A stretch of DNA of 64,000 bases. It comes from Glandiceps talaboti (Eukaryota > Hemichordata > Enteropneusta > Spengelidae). The position numbers were made by a program, and so were the translations under genes. Below, piece after piece: positions 39,101 through 53,931 of the stretch. Position 1 is the stretch's first letter. The number at the start of each line of letters is the position of its first letter. The notes beneath the pieces are model-generated. The model saw only the letters and a list, made by a program, of their open reading frames with translations. It was not told the DNA's origin and did not search any database. Location of the stretch: assembly GCF_964340395.1 (NCBI RefSeq), contig NC_135571.1:7240453-7304452 (forward strand), in the 5' to 3' direction.

Positions 39101-40775
39101 TCAATTTCAAGTCAGGGACAACTGGTAGGAACCCAGAAGACTATAAAAGTTGAACCAGCCTTTGGTGTGCTTGACAACCAAATGTTCGACACAGATGATG
39201 AAGTTATTCTAATATCTGATGATAACATGAAAACAAATGAAGCTAAAGTTCCTTCTAAGGTTGACAGATATTCTGCTGTGGACTCCCTGAAAGTGAATGT
39301 TCCAATAACAGCTGCTTCATCACTTGGCACAGCTAAAGTGACCAGTGCAAAGGTCAACAGAATTGGTCCAGCATGTACAGCTACACTGTCCGGACAGGAG
39401 CCATCTACCTCCAAACAATTGAGTGACCAAGATCTGCTTCGCAAGCATGGTCTTGTAGACAAGAAACTTGTTGTAGTGATTCCTAGACTAAGTGAAGCAG
39501 ACAGTAAGTATTCCATATTCTTAATTTCAGTCTGAAAAAGGAATATTTGTATTTAAAGAAAAAGTTATAAAATGTAATTGATATACCGGTAGTTCCTTTT
39601 TATAAGAGGTCTGTAATTATTATTTACATTCATGAACTATGGAAAAATAATGAACACCACATGACCAGTAATATGAAATATCATTTACTTGCTCATTTTT
39701 AAGTCCTAACAGACAAGGTTCAGAGGTCTTTAGCAATGGGTTCCATCTGTATGTGTATGTTTGCATGCATTTGTATGTGTTCAACAGTTTCTCTAATAGT
39801 AATATATTTCATTCACACCTTGCAGAAAAGTGTTTTATGATAGCAGATTTGTGCATACATCCCATATTTTTCCGATGCAACCAAATTTTACTGAATGAAA
39901 AAATCCACTATTTATTCAAGTATCTACATGTACCTTTATATTATTAGATGTAATCCATCTGCTGGTATCAGTATTTGACCTTGAACTTAAACTTCAAGGT
40001 CATACGTCAAATTAGCACTAACACACCCTCTTTCTGGTATTAAGGTCTGGCTAATTTCTTTCAAAATAAATACATTGTACCAGGTTCAGTAATGTGAAAA
40101 AAGTTATTTTGTGGGAACTAGGTAAACACCGTAAATCTGCAAAACCTTTCACTGAATTCTACAAATATCTAGTTTTACAATATATTATAAAATCCAATAC
40201 ATCTTAACAAGGCACAAGCTTTAACTTTAAGTTTATGTTTGTTCGTCGAATGGTTAGAGTGGATGGCTTAGTTTGAGCCATTGAGCCATGTCACGGCCAT
40301 TTGTTTCTGAATGGCTAAAGTCATTGGGTATGCTTCTGCCCCAGTCAACCCAGCTGTATAATTGGAGACCTGGTAGCCTAGGTTTCAATGTGAATGCTTT
40401 AATTCTATGCACTTGTACTTACAGAAACTACAATGGATTGTATGCCCCCACCAGGGAGTTGAGGAAATATAATGGGTCATTGTGCTGCTATAAATCTGAG
40501 CCAGGGGTAATAATTGTAAACCACTCTGGGCATAGTGAAGGAAAGTGCCATATCAAAAACTAATATTATCATTATAGATGATTTCAGACTCACAGCTGGC
40601 ATGTTATATGTTTTGTTTATCATTTTTTTAGTAATGGAAAGCAGTTGGTCAAGGAAGTTGGCAAAATTTATGAAAACTAATGAAGGAAAGAAAGACAGTA
40701 TACACCTTGGTGGCTTGCAAGTGACATCTCAATCTATGACTAGCCTTCTGAAATCATGCAACCACTACTCAAGTG

Positions 40776-40827
<52 letters not shown>

Positions 40828-40834
40828 CGACAAC

Positions 40835-40866
<32 letters not shown>

Positions 40867-43800
40867 CACCTGTTTAAGTGATGAGGATGTTCCTTTGGCT
40901 AACCTTCTGAACCCAAGTGACAGCTGTTCAAGTGATGACGATAATTCTGTTTTTGCTCAACTGAATCTGGGAACACCCCAGAGAGATGATAGCGATGAGA
41001 CATATGTGTCCAGCGGGGATGATGATGATGATGATGATGATGAGGAGGAGGAAGAGGAGGAGGAGGAGGATAAGAAAGTTGGAATCTCCAGCAAAAGTGA
41101 TCTCAATATTGTACCCAAAAGGAAGAAGAAATATATTTTAGAGGATTGTACATGTACGTCAGAAGAGAGTGAGCGTGAATGTACTTCCTGTGGGAGGGTC
41201 AATGATGCAAAGTCTGTCTGTCACTGCAAGAAAAATAGACAGAGAAAAACAGATCCATTTTATCTTAGTAGTACAGATAGTTTATCCGAATTATCTGATT
41301 CTAGAGATCAACACAGAAAATCAGCATTTCAGAAAAGGAATCTACTTGTTGAGGTTGCCAAACCTAAGACTGAAGATAAGATAAGACAGTCACTGATACC
41401 TAATGAATTCTCTTGGGACAACAATGATGGGACCAACATATCTAGTGAATCTGAAAGTTGTGATAGTAATTGCTCTGTAAATTTTGAATCTGGGGAGGGT
41501 TTGAGAGAACGTGTCTTACAGAGAAATGCTCTAAAAACTGTTACAAGTAAACGTTTGTCGTATGGAAAAGCTACCACAACTGCCATTTGCTCCAGAAAAG
41601 ATAGGAAAACAACAAAATCTGGTGTGTATGATCTTCAGAGTACTAGCAGTTCAGAGGACATCAGTGACTCAGCGAAACAGACTTTCCATATAAGGGAAAG
41701 GCTTACCTTGGCAAGAAAAACCAATCATAGAGGATATGTAACTGGACTATCAACAGCTAAAGGAGGACAGACTTGTAAAAGGAACAGTGATAGCAGTGAT
41801 GCAGAAAGTATTTCAAAACTTGCAGGTGATCTAGAACCAGAGTCTGTTGAAAGGATTGAGTGTCCATCTCAGAAGGGGAAACCAGAGAATGTTATCTATG
41901 TGATAAGTTCTGATGATGATGATGATGATGATGATGATGACAATGTACAAGATACGAAGGGATCAATCATTAATGCTAAAGCTGAAGAAAGTTCGAGTAA
42001 AAAAAGAAAAGCTAAAGAAAGCAGCTCAAGTCATAATAGTGATTCAACAATAGCAAGGACTAAAACCATTGCAACACATATGCAAATATCAGGGGTTGGA
42101 GAGGAGGAAATTCTGGTAAGACGTAAGAAAAACAAAGAAAGCTGGAATGATTTTGATGTGGAAGACAATCGTGACGTGAAGCATCATAGGGACAGTAATG
42201 ACCACCCCACTAGAGGGAGCTCTAATCTTATTGAAGACTACGCAGATAATGATTCAAAAACCCTGAAGAGCATTAAACAGAAAATTAGAACAGAAACCCA
42301 TCCTAATAGGGTCAGTTCGGAGACATATAACAGCAAATCCTTGGAAGGAAAGAAACACTTAGGAACGACCAATGTGGTGAAAGAAGAAAGAACCATCAGA
42401 CATCGTGCTGGTGTTGCCAATTTTGATGATATACAAGTTAAACCTATGTCAGTGGATAGACGTTATTCTAAGCTTAGCTCAGAAAAGAGCATCGATGAGT
42501 ACGACAAATGTGATGTCAGTTCTGGAGTTGATGATGATGAGGAGGAGGAGGACTTCAAGGACACCTGTGATCACATCATTGATGATATTCTAAAGGAGGG
42601 CGAAACAAGAAAATCACAATATGAGAAAATCAGACCTGAGAACTCAGAAGAAAGTGACCTTGATGATTTTGTGACATTACATCCAAATAAGAGAACAGCA
42701 AAGAAAAGACGTACTGTGAAATTCTCAGAAGGCAGCCCAAGGAAAAGCACATTATTAATAGAACCTTCTTCCTTTTATAAGAAGAAACCAGCAAAACAGA
42801 TTTACTCACATTCAAAGTCTACTTCCATACAAAGTTTGAAGAAGAAAAATTTAAAAGTATCTCCTCTTACCAAAGATAAAATTGCGAAGAACATGCCTCA
42901 ATTAAAAGAGAAATTGAAGGCCAGGAAGATAGCTGTGGACGGGCAGAAGCAGCAGAATCAACAAGATGAGAAATCATCAATGATTTTCAGTAAGAGGAAA
43001 CCATCCTGCCTTGATGTCAGTGAAGTGGATCTTGAAGCAGGGCCTTCTCTACAACAGCCAGTATCACCGGAGAACAATGTGCATGAGGAATATGATAAAC
43101 CAGTATCACCAACCAAAATGTCAAAGACTTTCAGGTTTGCCTCAAGAACTGCCAACTTAGCGAAAACCATGTCTGAAGATCTTCCTCAAGCTACAAAGGG
43201 AAAACAACAACCCAGTAGCGATAGGCCCACCACACAGAATGCAAAAGAATTAAGTGAAGCGAGAAGAACAACAGATATTGATAGTGGTAAAAATTCAGAT
43301 GACAACTTGGAGGATGTGATAGATGCTAATTTTCAGCAGAATCCCATTTCATTTGAAGATGCACTTTTAAGTGTACAGAATGTACACTTAAAGAAACCTT
43401 ATCCTTTCAAAGAAATCGCAAATATCACATCAGAAGATAAAGAGAAAATGCCACCAGCTGTCAAACCGAGTAAGACTACAACACAGTTAACAACTAAGAT
43501 GCCACCCCCACGTCCATTACCACCACCAAATATGGATGAAGTCAGGAAAGTGACTCTGGATGATTTCTATCAGAATGTATTACAATGGGATCCCGAATGG
43601 CTAAATGATGAAGGTAACTACCTAAGAATTTTATAAAAATTATAGATTTTAGTAGTTGCAACTCAATATGTTAAAATCAGACACATTTGGCGATAAATAC
43701 TGTTGACCATGACTTGCTGAATATCATATTCATAATAAATATTTGTATCATTCCTTCTATTATTAGGATTTGCACTACCCCTACCAGGCAAACCAGCATT

Positions 43801-46800
43801 CATTCCTAACTCATTCAGGAGTCCTCGACATTTCTATGAAATATTTGAACCACTTCATCGCATGGAAACCTGGGCGATGGTAAGACATGAAAGTATGATT
43901 GTCAGCAGTTTTTTAAAATTATAAAACAGGGTTTAAAAAACTACTGATATTTTCAGTATTGTTAGTTCCGCTGTCGGCGACAGCTGAGCAGGATGTACGG
44001 GTTAGGTTGATTCTTTGATATCCCTCCTCAACTTGTTGTATCTTCTTCTCTGAAACTAGCTGTCAGTTTGCTTTGATATATGGTGTGCATGTACCTTGGG
44101 TTAGGCTATTTAGATTTGTTCATGCCAAGTTTACATGAGCCATTTTCTATTTTTAGTTAATTTTTTTTGATATTTTAGTCAGAAATTATATTTTCCACTT
44201 CTGCTCTGAAATGGGTCGTATGATTGTTTTGTGATTTGGTGTGGGTATGACTTTGGGGAATGTATTCAAATTTGTTTGTGCCAAGTTGATATGAGTCATT
44301 TTCTATTTTTAGCAAATATTTTTGGTATTTTTGATGTTTGTAGATTTGTAAAGAATGGAATGGAGCCAACACTCAAAGACTGCAAGTGGATGGAAAACTG
44401 TTTTTAGAGCATCATCCACTTCCAAGATCTATGGTGCTATTAGAGTGTGAAGGTAATATAATTCTATCATACCCATATCTCTATAATAGTCTCACCCATC
44501 CAGCAAACAACAATGAGAATGGATGCAACCATAAAGCAGTTGGGTGTAAACAGACCAATCAATCATGACATAGTATAACTATCATACCCATAATTGTAAA
44601 ATAGTACCACCCATCCAAAAGAGAACAATAAGAATGGACACAACCATTAGGATGTTGGGTGTGACCAAGTCATGAGTCAAGATGTATTTTACATTTTGCA
44701 AGGAGTGTCGACATTTACGTTTCATATTTTTTCTTTTTTGTATTTAATTCTGTTTTAACTCTAGAATTGACAGTCATCAAACATTAATGTACTGGCTTGC
44801 AGAAAAATACAGTATTTTTGTTGAAAATGAGAATATCAGTCGTAATTGTGACTACCCTCATAAGGTAGTCTCGGAAATAACTTGTATTTTATCTGTGACT
44901 GCTGCGCTCATGAGATTGCTTTGAAAATTACTTTGTTTTGTGCTATTGATTGCCCACTCAGATTGCTACAAATGTTGCGATGTTTTCATTAAACTGCTTT
45001 GAAAATGTTTCATCTTTTATGCAGTTGAACAGAGCATAAGGAGATTTACTCAATGGCAAGGCATAAATGAAGGTGATCTTCTGTTAGTTAGTGTACCCCT
45101 CGTTGTCAGGACAACCATCCCCTTTGAGCCTCTTCAAGATGGTGAACCACCTGATGTGCAATGGTATCGCATGTTTGGTATTGCTGATAAAATCATCAAA
45201 GGCAATGGCAACCAAGAGAGTAACATCAGAGAAAGTAACCAAAGCAGTATGAAGTATAAAGTCTACATAAGAATATTCTGGAGGAATTATGAATTTGCAA
45301 CTCAACAAGTGAGACTTCAGGTATAGCCATGTTTTCCAGTTGCAAGTGTTGTTGTTGTAGTTGTAGTAGTAGTTGTTGTTGTAGTTGGGTGATGGTGATG
45401 TTTTTGTTATATATGAGGCAAAGTCCAGATCTGAACGTTGTTCCTCTTTATCATTTTTTTAAAACATAATTCCATGTTTCTCACCGTAACACCTTTAAAA
45501 AATGATGAGTATGTCAATGTATTAAAAAATATTTGTAAAAAGTTTTTTAAAAATTTGAATTGTGTTTTCTTAAATTTCTCAAATTTCACCAATGAATTAT
45601 CATAATTTGTACTCAGATACACACTCGGGTTGTCATGTGACAATCATGTGATGTGAGGTTTTTCCAATCCTGCCATAGAGGATGGCAATTTTTGTTTTAA
45701 TTTCACTAGAATGAAGAAATGTAGGGGTGGTCAAGTCATGAGAAACATTTCACACTTTTAAATGTTCCTTTTAGGAGGAGAGGGGAGGGGGTTTCGACCT
45801 AGTCTAGTTCCTATATGGTATCATTACGATTTACACCTCCACTCACAGCATAGTCAAAGTCGTTACTCTAGAAGTCATGAGATGTAATTTAAAATTCATC
45901 CACAGCCACCCACACAGTCATGAACATCATGTCTTTGTTTAATATAATCAATCACAAAATTCTAACCAATAACACAGTCCCTCATAGAGTTAGTGTTTAT
46001 TGGGGCAGTTATGTAATGTCCAAATATGGTGTATTTGTCAGCTCAGGATGCTACTTAGACACAGTTTACATCACTATAACAGTTGGGGTTCACTGATTGG
46101 ATGAACAACTTTTTGTGCTGAATGAGGGACTTTTACCAGATGTGGTTTAGTTAGAGACCATGTTGGCATCCAGACTTGTTTGGCCTAAACAAACGAAGTT
46201 CATTTATTGAGCTTGTGTGACATTGTGCGATCGTAGGCTGCCTTAATGAATTCTTCTAATACTGACCAACTATAACACAGTAGGCTGCCCTAATGAATTC
46301 TTCTAATACTGACCAACTATCATCTAAATGTATGTGTGTACTAGGTTGTCACATCATTAGTGTCGTCAATGAGACAATTTGGCTGCTTTAAGAACCTAGC
46401 CGCAGGGAAGAGCCGTCTCTCACGGGATATCCTTCGACCAACTGGAAAAGACGTTTTCACATTCAAGCCTCAGAACCCAAAGACAGTCATTGAAGAATTG
46501 AAAGGGCAGAAAAAGGTTAGATACAAACGTACTGTCATAGGTACTAATAAAAAAAATTGTGTAGTTCCAATTACATTCAATTTTAGAATATGTGGGGTAG
46601 GTAGATTTTCTATTTTATTTTATTATATATTTTTTTCTGTGTGAGTGTCTAGTTCAGGTTTTCCATCGTTTTCCAAATGGTTTCTGCGTTGTTTATTTCT
46701 TCCTGTCAGATGTACAGCCATTACAGATTGGAAGAATAGTTTTATATTGTCTTTTTAAGTTGATGTCAGTTTGCACATCCACCATTTCTTGTGAGACTTT

Positions 46801-49800
46801 ACAATTCTTTTCTATTTTATTACTTTTTTCTCGATTACATAAAAAAAAGTTTAGGGTCGACAGTGAATAGCTAGGTGGGGTCAGGTAACCGGAACCAAAT
46901 AATTATTTTTTTAAGGCCAAGTCTAATATAAGTGTGTTTTCTACGTATTGATAGGTAAGTTGATGGAAATTTGCTTCAACCCATATATTAGGAACCCACA
47001 GTCTTGCATTACTGGAGCCACAGGATTGAAAATTATTTGTCACACTTTTTAATTTCAATTATACATTTCCCTTTAAAAATATTGTTGTGATCAGTATTGT
47101 TAAATTATTTATTATTGTTTTATTCCTGTGTAAAGTCTGCATACAACAGATCTCAGCTGACGGCCATACATGGTGCCACAGAAGCTTCCCTCCAAGCTTA
47201 TCCCTTGCCAAGAATATGCATGATCCAGGGCCCACCAGGAACAGGGAAATCTCATACCATTGTGGGTATAGTGGAGAAGATTCTAACAGTAAGTATTTCA
47301 GTTGAATTATTTCTAACAAACTTCTCTTTACTATATATCCACACAATAATCTCTGTGCTGTGATTACATTGTGTACATTAACAACATTTGTGGTCCATTA
47401 ATTAGCCCCATCAAACCCCGATAGCAGGGCATAACATTGGTTGTTCCCTAGTGGTTCATTAATTAGCCCCATCAAACCCAGATAGCAGGGCATAACATTG
47501 GTTGTTCCCTAGTGGTTCATTAATTAGCCCCATCAAACCCAGATAGTAGGGCATAACATTGGTTGTTCCCTAGTGGTCCATTAATTAGCCCCATCAAACC
47601 CAGATAGCAGGGCATAACATTGGTTGTTCCCAATTAAGTGTACTAATTATGTCATGTGTTGTTCATATTTGCAAATAAAAATGAAGTTATGATCATTTTC
47701 CAGCAGCAGTGCCTCCTCTAACAAAAGATAACAAATTTTCACAGCGATCAAACTGATAATAGGATGATTTTTTTTTGTGAGTCACGACATAGCAAGACAA
47801 ATGAAAACACCAATGTTGATGAGTTAATACTGTGTAAACGTAAAAGACTTGTTAAATTGGGTAAAAAGACACTGACCAGCAGCGTTCTGAAAACATGCTA
47901 TGTGGGTCTGCAGCGGATGGCATTCTCTCCAAGAAGTTAAGGAAATATAACGGAATGCTGTGCTGTATAGGTCTTTGCAAGGGATAATTACTGTAATACT
48001 TTGACCAAAGGGAAAGCACAATATGAAAGCTTTACAATATTATTTATTTTATTCATAGAAAGCAAAAAATGAATCAGTTGCAGCTGTGAGTATACAAGAA
48101 AAACCTAGGATACTGCTGTGTGCGCCTTCTAATGCAGCTATTGATCAACTGGTCAGGAAATTGATAGGTCATTTGAACAGAATTAGTAAAGGTCCTAATA
48201 GATTGAAATGTAAGTATTAACTGGTCTCTGTAAGCTCATTTGAATGAATGGGATTAGTAAGGGTACTGAGAGATTGAAATGTAAGTATTAACTGGTCTAT
48301 GTAAGTTCATTTCAATGGAATTAGTAAGGGTACTGAGATATTGAAATGTAAGACATTAGTATTAACTGGTCTATGTAAGCTCATTTCAATGTGATTAATA
48401 AGGGTACTGAGAGATTTAAATGTCAGAGTTTAGTATTAACTGGTCTATGTAAGCTCATTTCAATGGAATTAGTAATTGACCAAAGTATATATTCCACATT
48501 TTTTATTCAACTAAGCTTGAGCATGGTATAATACATTATGACATTTACTCGTATGTTTCTGTATTTCTTAAGGTAACAGTGGGAACTTCAATATTGTGAG
48601 AGTGGGTCGCCAGGGTAACATCCACCCTGAGGTCCTTAGGTTTTCCTTAGATGAAATTGTGAAATCCAAAATTGCCAAAGGTAAAGTATTTGAAATCATA
48701 TATCCTGTAGAGTCGACTTTTTAAAACTCATGATTTGGGAAATAAGTATTGAAGGCAAAGTTTTGTATGAACAATAAATATAATACCTGAAAAAAAATAT
48801 TTATAACTACCCAGTGTCCATCAGAAATGTTCCCAGACATCAACCAAACTATATTCTCAAAGAGGGCTCACCATTGTGTGGGCATTGCTCAAGAGGTGTA
48901 AAAGTTCCTAATTTGTTTATTTCCCACAATGCCTCACTTCAGTGTACGGCAGGCCTCTTCTAAGTCAGATTTGCTTTAAACTGTTAAGAGAGGTTGCATA
49001 ATAAAGAATTTTTGGAAATGACTTTTCTGTCCCCTAGGCATAAAGCCTCACCTTTGATCCCCATGAAGCTGTGTAGTTATCACCGAGTAGTTGATTCTAC
49101 AAAAGTAGTTTAGGGCAGAGAAATTGACTAATAATAATTTTCTTTATTCATCCAAAATATTACAATTTGGAAATTTGGATGGATGGTTGCCAACTGTGCA
49201 GCACCCTCATGCCCTAGTGTTGAAAAGCAGAAAATGGAGTACCCAGACTCAGAGAAAACCTCAAACTGTGCATCTAACTTCTTACATACAGACCTGGTAT
49301 CAAACCCAGCTGGCACTGGGCAGGTTTGAACCCAGAATACAGATGTAACTTAAGAAATGTACGAGCTACATGTAACTGCATGCTTGGCCACAGACAACAC
49401 AAACTAGTCTCCATAGAACTTAGTGTAATGTTTGGGATTGTGAAAAAGTTTTTGATTTTATTGCTTGAGTAAAGTGATCTAGGTTCATTCTGCCATTTCT
49501 TCATGAATCAATATATATTTCTTATTATCTTGTCTTGCACAGCTAAAGTTAATCTTCCTCAGGCTGTATATGGGATAAGGAGACAACTGGAAGAGTTAGA
49601 TGTTCAAATAAGTAATTGTGAACGGGAATGTAGTTCATTAAAACTCTCTGGAAACACATCAGAGGTAAGTTACAGGGAACATTACGTGAGTTGCAAAAAG
49701 AGAAAGACTGATAAGTACTGTGGGAGATAAATATGATCATTACAAAGTCATTTTAACTGTCCTTCCGTGACTTGAATCTAAAAACAATTTAACCCATTTG

Positions 49801-52800
49801 AGAACTTATTGTCAAGATGGTGAAAAAGATGCATTATTAGACACTTATCTGATGCAAATACTATGTAAATAAAGGTGCGATCACTCATTGTACGTGAAAA
49901 CTCACGAATACACAGTATAATTTTTACAGAAATTCACTGTTTCAGGCAAATGTAATAGTATTTAGTATTAGTAATAATAGACCCCCAACCTGCTCGAGTT
50001 CCAGTGTGGGTACTCAGGGATATTTGCACTCGTGCATACAGTGTTTTCTGCTGCACTTTTACTCGCTACTACACACATGAAAGTATGGCCGCAGAGAACA
50101 TCGCAAGCATTCATGCCCCAAGCATGCCACATTTGCACTTGTGTGTTACGTGGCTCTATCATATTACAATGTATTTCTATATATCCATGTAGCTGAAAGT
50201 CAAAGAAGATGTGAGAGACATACTACAAAATCAACGAAATGACTTGGAGAAAGAAAACAGAAATCAACAGAAGAAAACAAAAAACAGCTACAAAGAAGAA
50301 GCTAGGATCAGACTACAAGTTTTGTTGGAAGCAGATGTTGTTTGTTGTACCTTGAACGGAAGTGGAAGTAATACCTTAGATTTATCATTAAAGATGAACA
50401 ATGGACAGAATAGGAAATGTCATTTCATGTGTGTCATCATTGATGAGGTAAATAACATGTAGTTACATAACTTCAATGATTCAAGGTCATTATATTCTCC
50501 ATTGATATAGCTAAAATGATGTTGCCTTGGTGTTTCACCCATGTGACATGACATTTAATACAGCTAAAATGATGTAGGCTTATGGTGATGCACTCATGTA
50601 ATGTTCACCACTTTTGTTTCACCATGTCAATTGGAACCTGAGAGGCATGGTTTGGGGTATTAATTTGTACCAGTTAAAAGTTGATCTTTTCTAAAAATGT
50701 CAAGTCATTTACCTCAAAATGTAATGTGAATCAACTAATTTTCGTAATGCGAAAAAGGAACATCTACTGGGTATTCACAATGTGAAATTTTGCACATTAA
50801 ATCCACCCAGAATCAGTGCTTGAAAGGGTGCATCTTATAAGGTATCTTCTATTTGTGTTTATCTTCCAGGCAGGACAGTGCACTGAGTTAGACAGTTTAA
50901 TTCCTCTACAGTATGGTTCATCTAAGCTTATCTTAGTTGGTGATCCTCAACAACTGCCGGCTACTGTACTCTCTCAGGTAATTATGTTTAAATTGTTTGA
51001 TTTTTATGTCCAAAATCAAATCTGATTTTCTTAGGTATTTGTACAAATACCACCCAGCGTAGTACTCTGACTAGAGAAGCAAATTAATGGCAGTATGATA
51101 AATATATAGCACATGCACATTATGACACATGCTGATTTCAACCAAACCTGGCACAAAGGTCAGATACCATAGTTCAATGTGACTCATGGTAGTTTAACTG
51201 AATGGCTGTCATATTTATTTGTCATAATTTTCAGATTATGAATTATATGTAAAGTTCGAAATGTTGGGGGGATATGTCTTCGATGAAGACTTGTATTAAT
51301 GGATTATAGATGCTAAGTTTAAAATTAATATTTGTTTATAATAATAAAAACAATGGAAGAGTTCTTGCTATGTTCCTTCTAGATGTCAAACCAATAGTTA
51401 CAATAATTTGCATCTTTTAGTCCAAGAAGTGGAGGAAACTTCCAGCAAGTATACGTAGAACAAAAACATTTTAAAAGTATTTTTCTGAAAGTCTTTTTGT
51501 CAATGCAAGTATTGATTATCTCCGACGGTCTAACAAAACAAAATTTGTGGTTCGGTTATCTGATCCCACCTAGTTTTTCACTGCCAACCCTAAACTTTTT
51601 TTTACATATTTGAGGAAAAAATAATAAAATAGAAAAAATGTGAAGCCTCGCCAGAAATAATGGATGCTGAAACATCAACTTAAAAAGACAATATAAAACT
51701 GTTCTTCCAATCTGTAATTGCTGTACATCTGATGGGAAGAAACCAATAACACAGAGACCATATGGAAAACAATGGAAAATATAACTACCTGAACTAGACA
51801 CTCACACATGAAAAGAAGATATAATGAAATAAAATAAAAAATCTACCTATCCTGCCTGTTCTAGAATTTAGTGTAATCGGAACCACATAATTTTTTGTAT
51901 TAATCCTAATCACAAATTGTACTTTGTGTTTACAGAAGGCTCAGAAGTTAGGTTTTGGTCAGTCCTTATTTGAGAGATTGTTTAATTTCTACAAGGCGAG
52001 ACCAGATAACCCAGTCATGATGTTAGATACTCAGTACAGAATGCACCAAGAAATCTGTACCTTTCCTGGTTTGTACTTCTATAAGAACAAACTAAGAACA
52101 AGTAGGTAAGCAATAATTCTCAAGATCTGTAAAAAAAAATAGTTTATGCTTGGATATTGTCACATATCCATATTGTGTAACAACAATACAAGCAGCTGAT
52201 ATAGCTTATATCTGGATATCATTCAAGTCATATTTACAACACCATTGCAATTACAACCCATAACACCAAAGTAAAGAGTTTTCTTGATGGACCACAATCG
52301 TTTATAGCATCCATACAACCCATAACACCAAAGCAAAGCGTTTTCTGTATGTACCACAATCATTTATAGCATCCTTACAACCCATAACACCAAAGTAAAG
52401 AGTTTTCTGTATGTACCACAATCATTTATAGCATCCTTACAACCCATAACACCAAAGTAAAGAGTTTTCTGTATGTACCACAATCGTTTATAGCATCCAG
52501 ACGTGAACATGTAATATAGCTTATATCTGTAGTTTCTCATTGTGTCCATTTAGAAACAACAACAACAAAAATACAAGTAAAATAGCTTATACCTGGATAT
52601 TCTCACATATCCAAATAGAAACAACAACGCCATAAAAAAAACTCGGCATATATATCGTAAATATTGTCAATATGTATTTATAATATTTTACAGTTGTGTA
52701 ACACGGAGGACAGGTTCATCAAACTTTCCACTACACCCATATAAAGTCATAGACATTATTAATGGTAGAGAGGCGCATTCAAGACCAGGGTAAGTATGTC

Positions 52801-53885
52801 ACTAGTCTAGTTCCTATACAGTATTGTTACCTTTTACACCTCCACTCACAGTCTAGTTCCTATACAGTATTGTTACCATTCACACCTCCACTCACAGTCT
52901 AGTTCCTATACAGTATCGTTACCATTTACACCACTACGCACAGTCTAGTTCCTATACAGTACCGTTACCATTTACACCTCCACTCACAGTCTAGTTCCTA
53001 TACGGTATCATTACCATTTACACCTCCACTCACAGTATAGTCAAAGCCATCACTCTAGAAGTCCTGAGATGTATGAGATATCATTTAAAATTCATCCACA
53101 GCCACCCACACAGTCATTAACATCATGTCTTTGTTAAAATCAATCACAAAATTCTAACCAATAACACAGTCCCTCATAAAGTTAGTGTTTACTGGGACAG
53201 TTATGTAATGTCCAAATATAGTATATTTGTCAGCTCAGGATGCTACTTATACACTGTTTATGTCACTATAACAGTTGGGGTTCACTGATTGGATGAACAA
53301 CTTTTTGTGCTGATTGAAGGACTTTGACCACACATGGTTTAGTTAGAAACCATGTTGGCATCCAGACTAGTATGTCACACAGGTCTCATTTATTTATGTT
53401 TAAAGTAACCATATGGATGAGGATTGGGGTATTTATTTTTGGATTTTTAATTTATAAAACAATTTTATCATAGCAATCCTCATCCATATGGCCACTTGAA
53501 AGGTGTTGTTATCATATGCCTTCTGCTAATACTTTGTAATTGCAACTTTCAAACAAATGTAATAAAAAAAGCTTACACTATTGACAGACAGTGCATGGTA
53601 ATACTAATAGGCAATCCATTGAATGAACCTTTAAGCGCCACTCAGCTGTAACTGACAGCAGAGCTGAAAATCTGACACTGCTCACTTCAGACATTACCAA
53701 TATGTACCATGATTACAATGTCATGTACTCGATGTTTCTTTCAAAGTATGAATTTTTTTTTGTAATATTTATTCCTCTATCCTTTCTTGATTATGATGAT
53801 GATGATGACAATGGCAATGACATTGATGATGATGATGATGATGATGATGTTGACAATGGCGACAACGACGGCGATGATGATGACA

Positions 53886-53931
<46 letters not shown>

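Larger units (their letters stand above)
43767..46515 (+). other. SETX: SETX exons 10-13: stalk/barrel region preceding the helicase core
   Basis: Four exons, residues about 2084-2313. Conserved landmarks include PNSFRSPRHFYEIFEPLHRMETWA, SMVLLECEG, GDLLLVSVPLVVRTTIPFEPL, VYIRIFWRNYEFATQQVRLQ and VVTSLVSSMRQFGCFKNLA (each a part of the joined exons). In SF1B helicases of the Sen1/Upf1 type this portion forms the beta-barrel and stalk inserted before RecA1. The match to vertebrate senataxin (VFFPLMVLNTFETVAQEWL and VSSLVTTQRKL) is by position and spacing. Confidence 0.85.
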
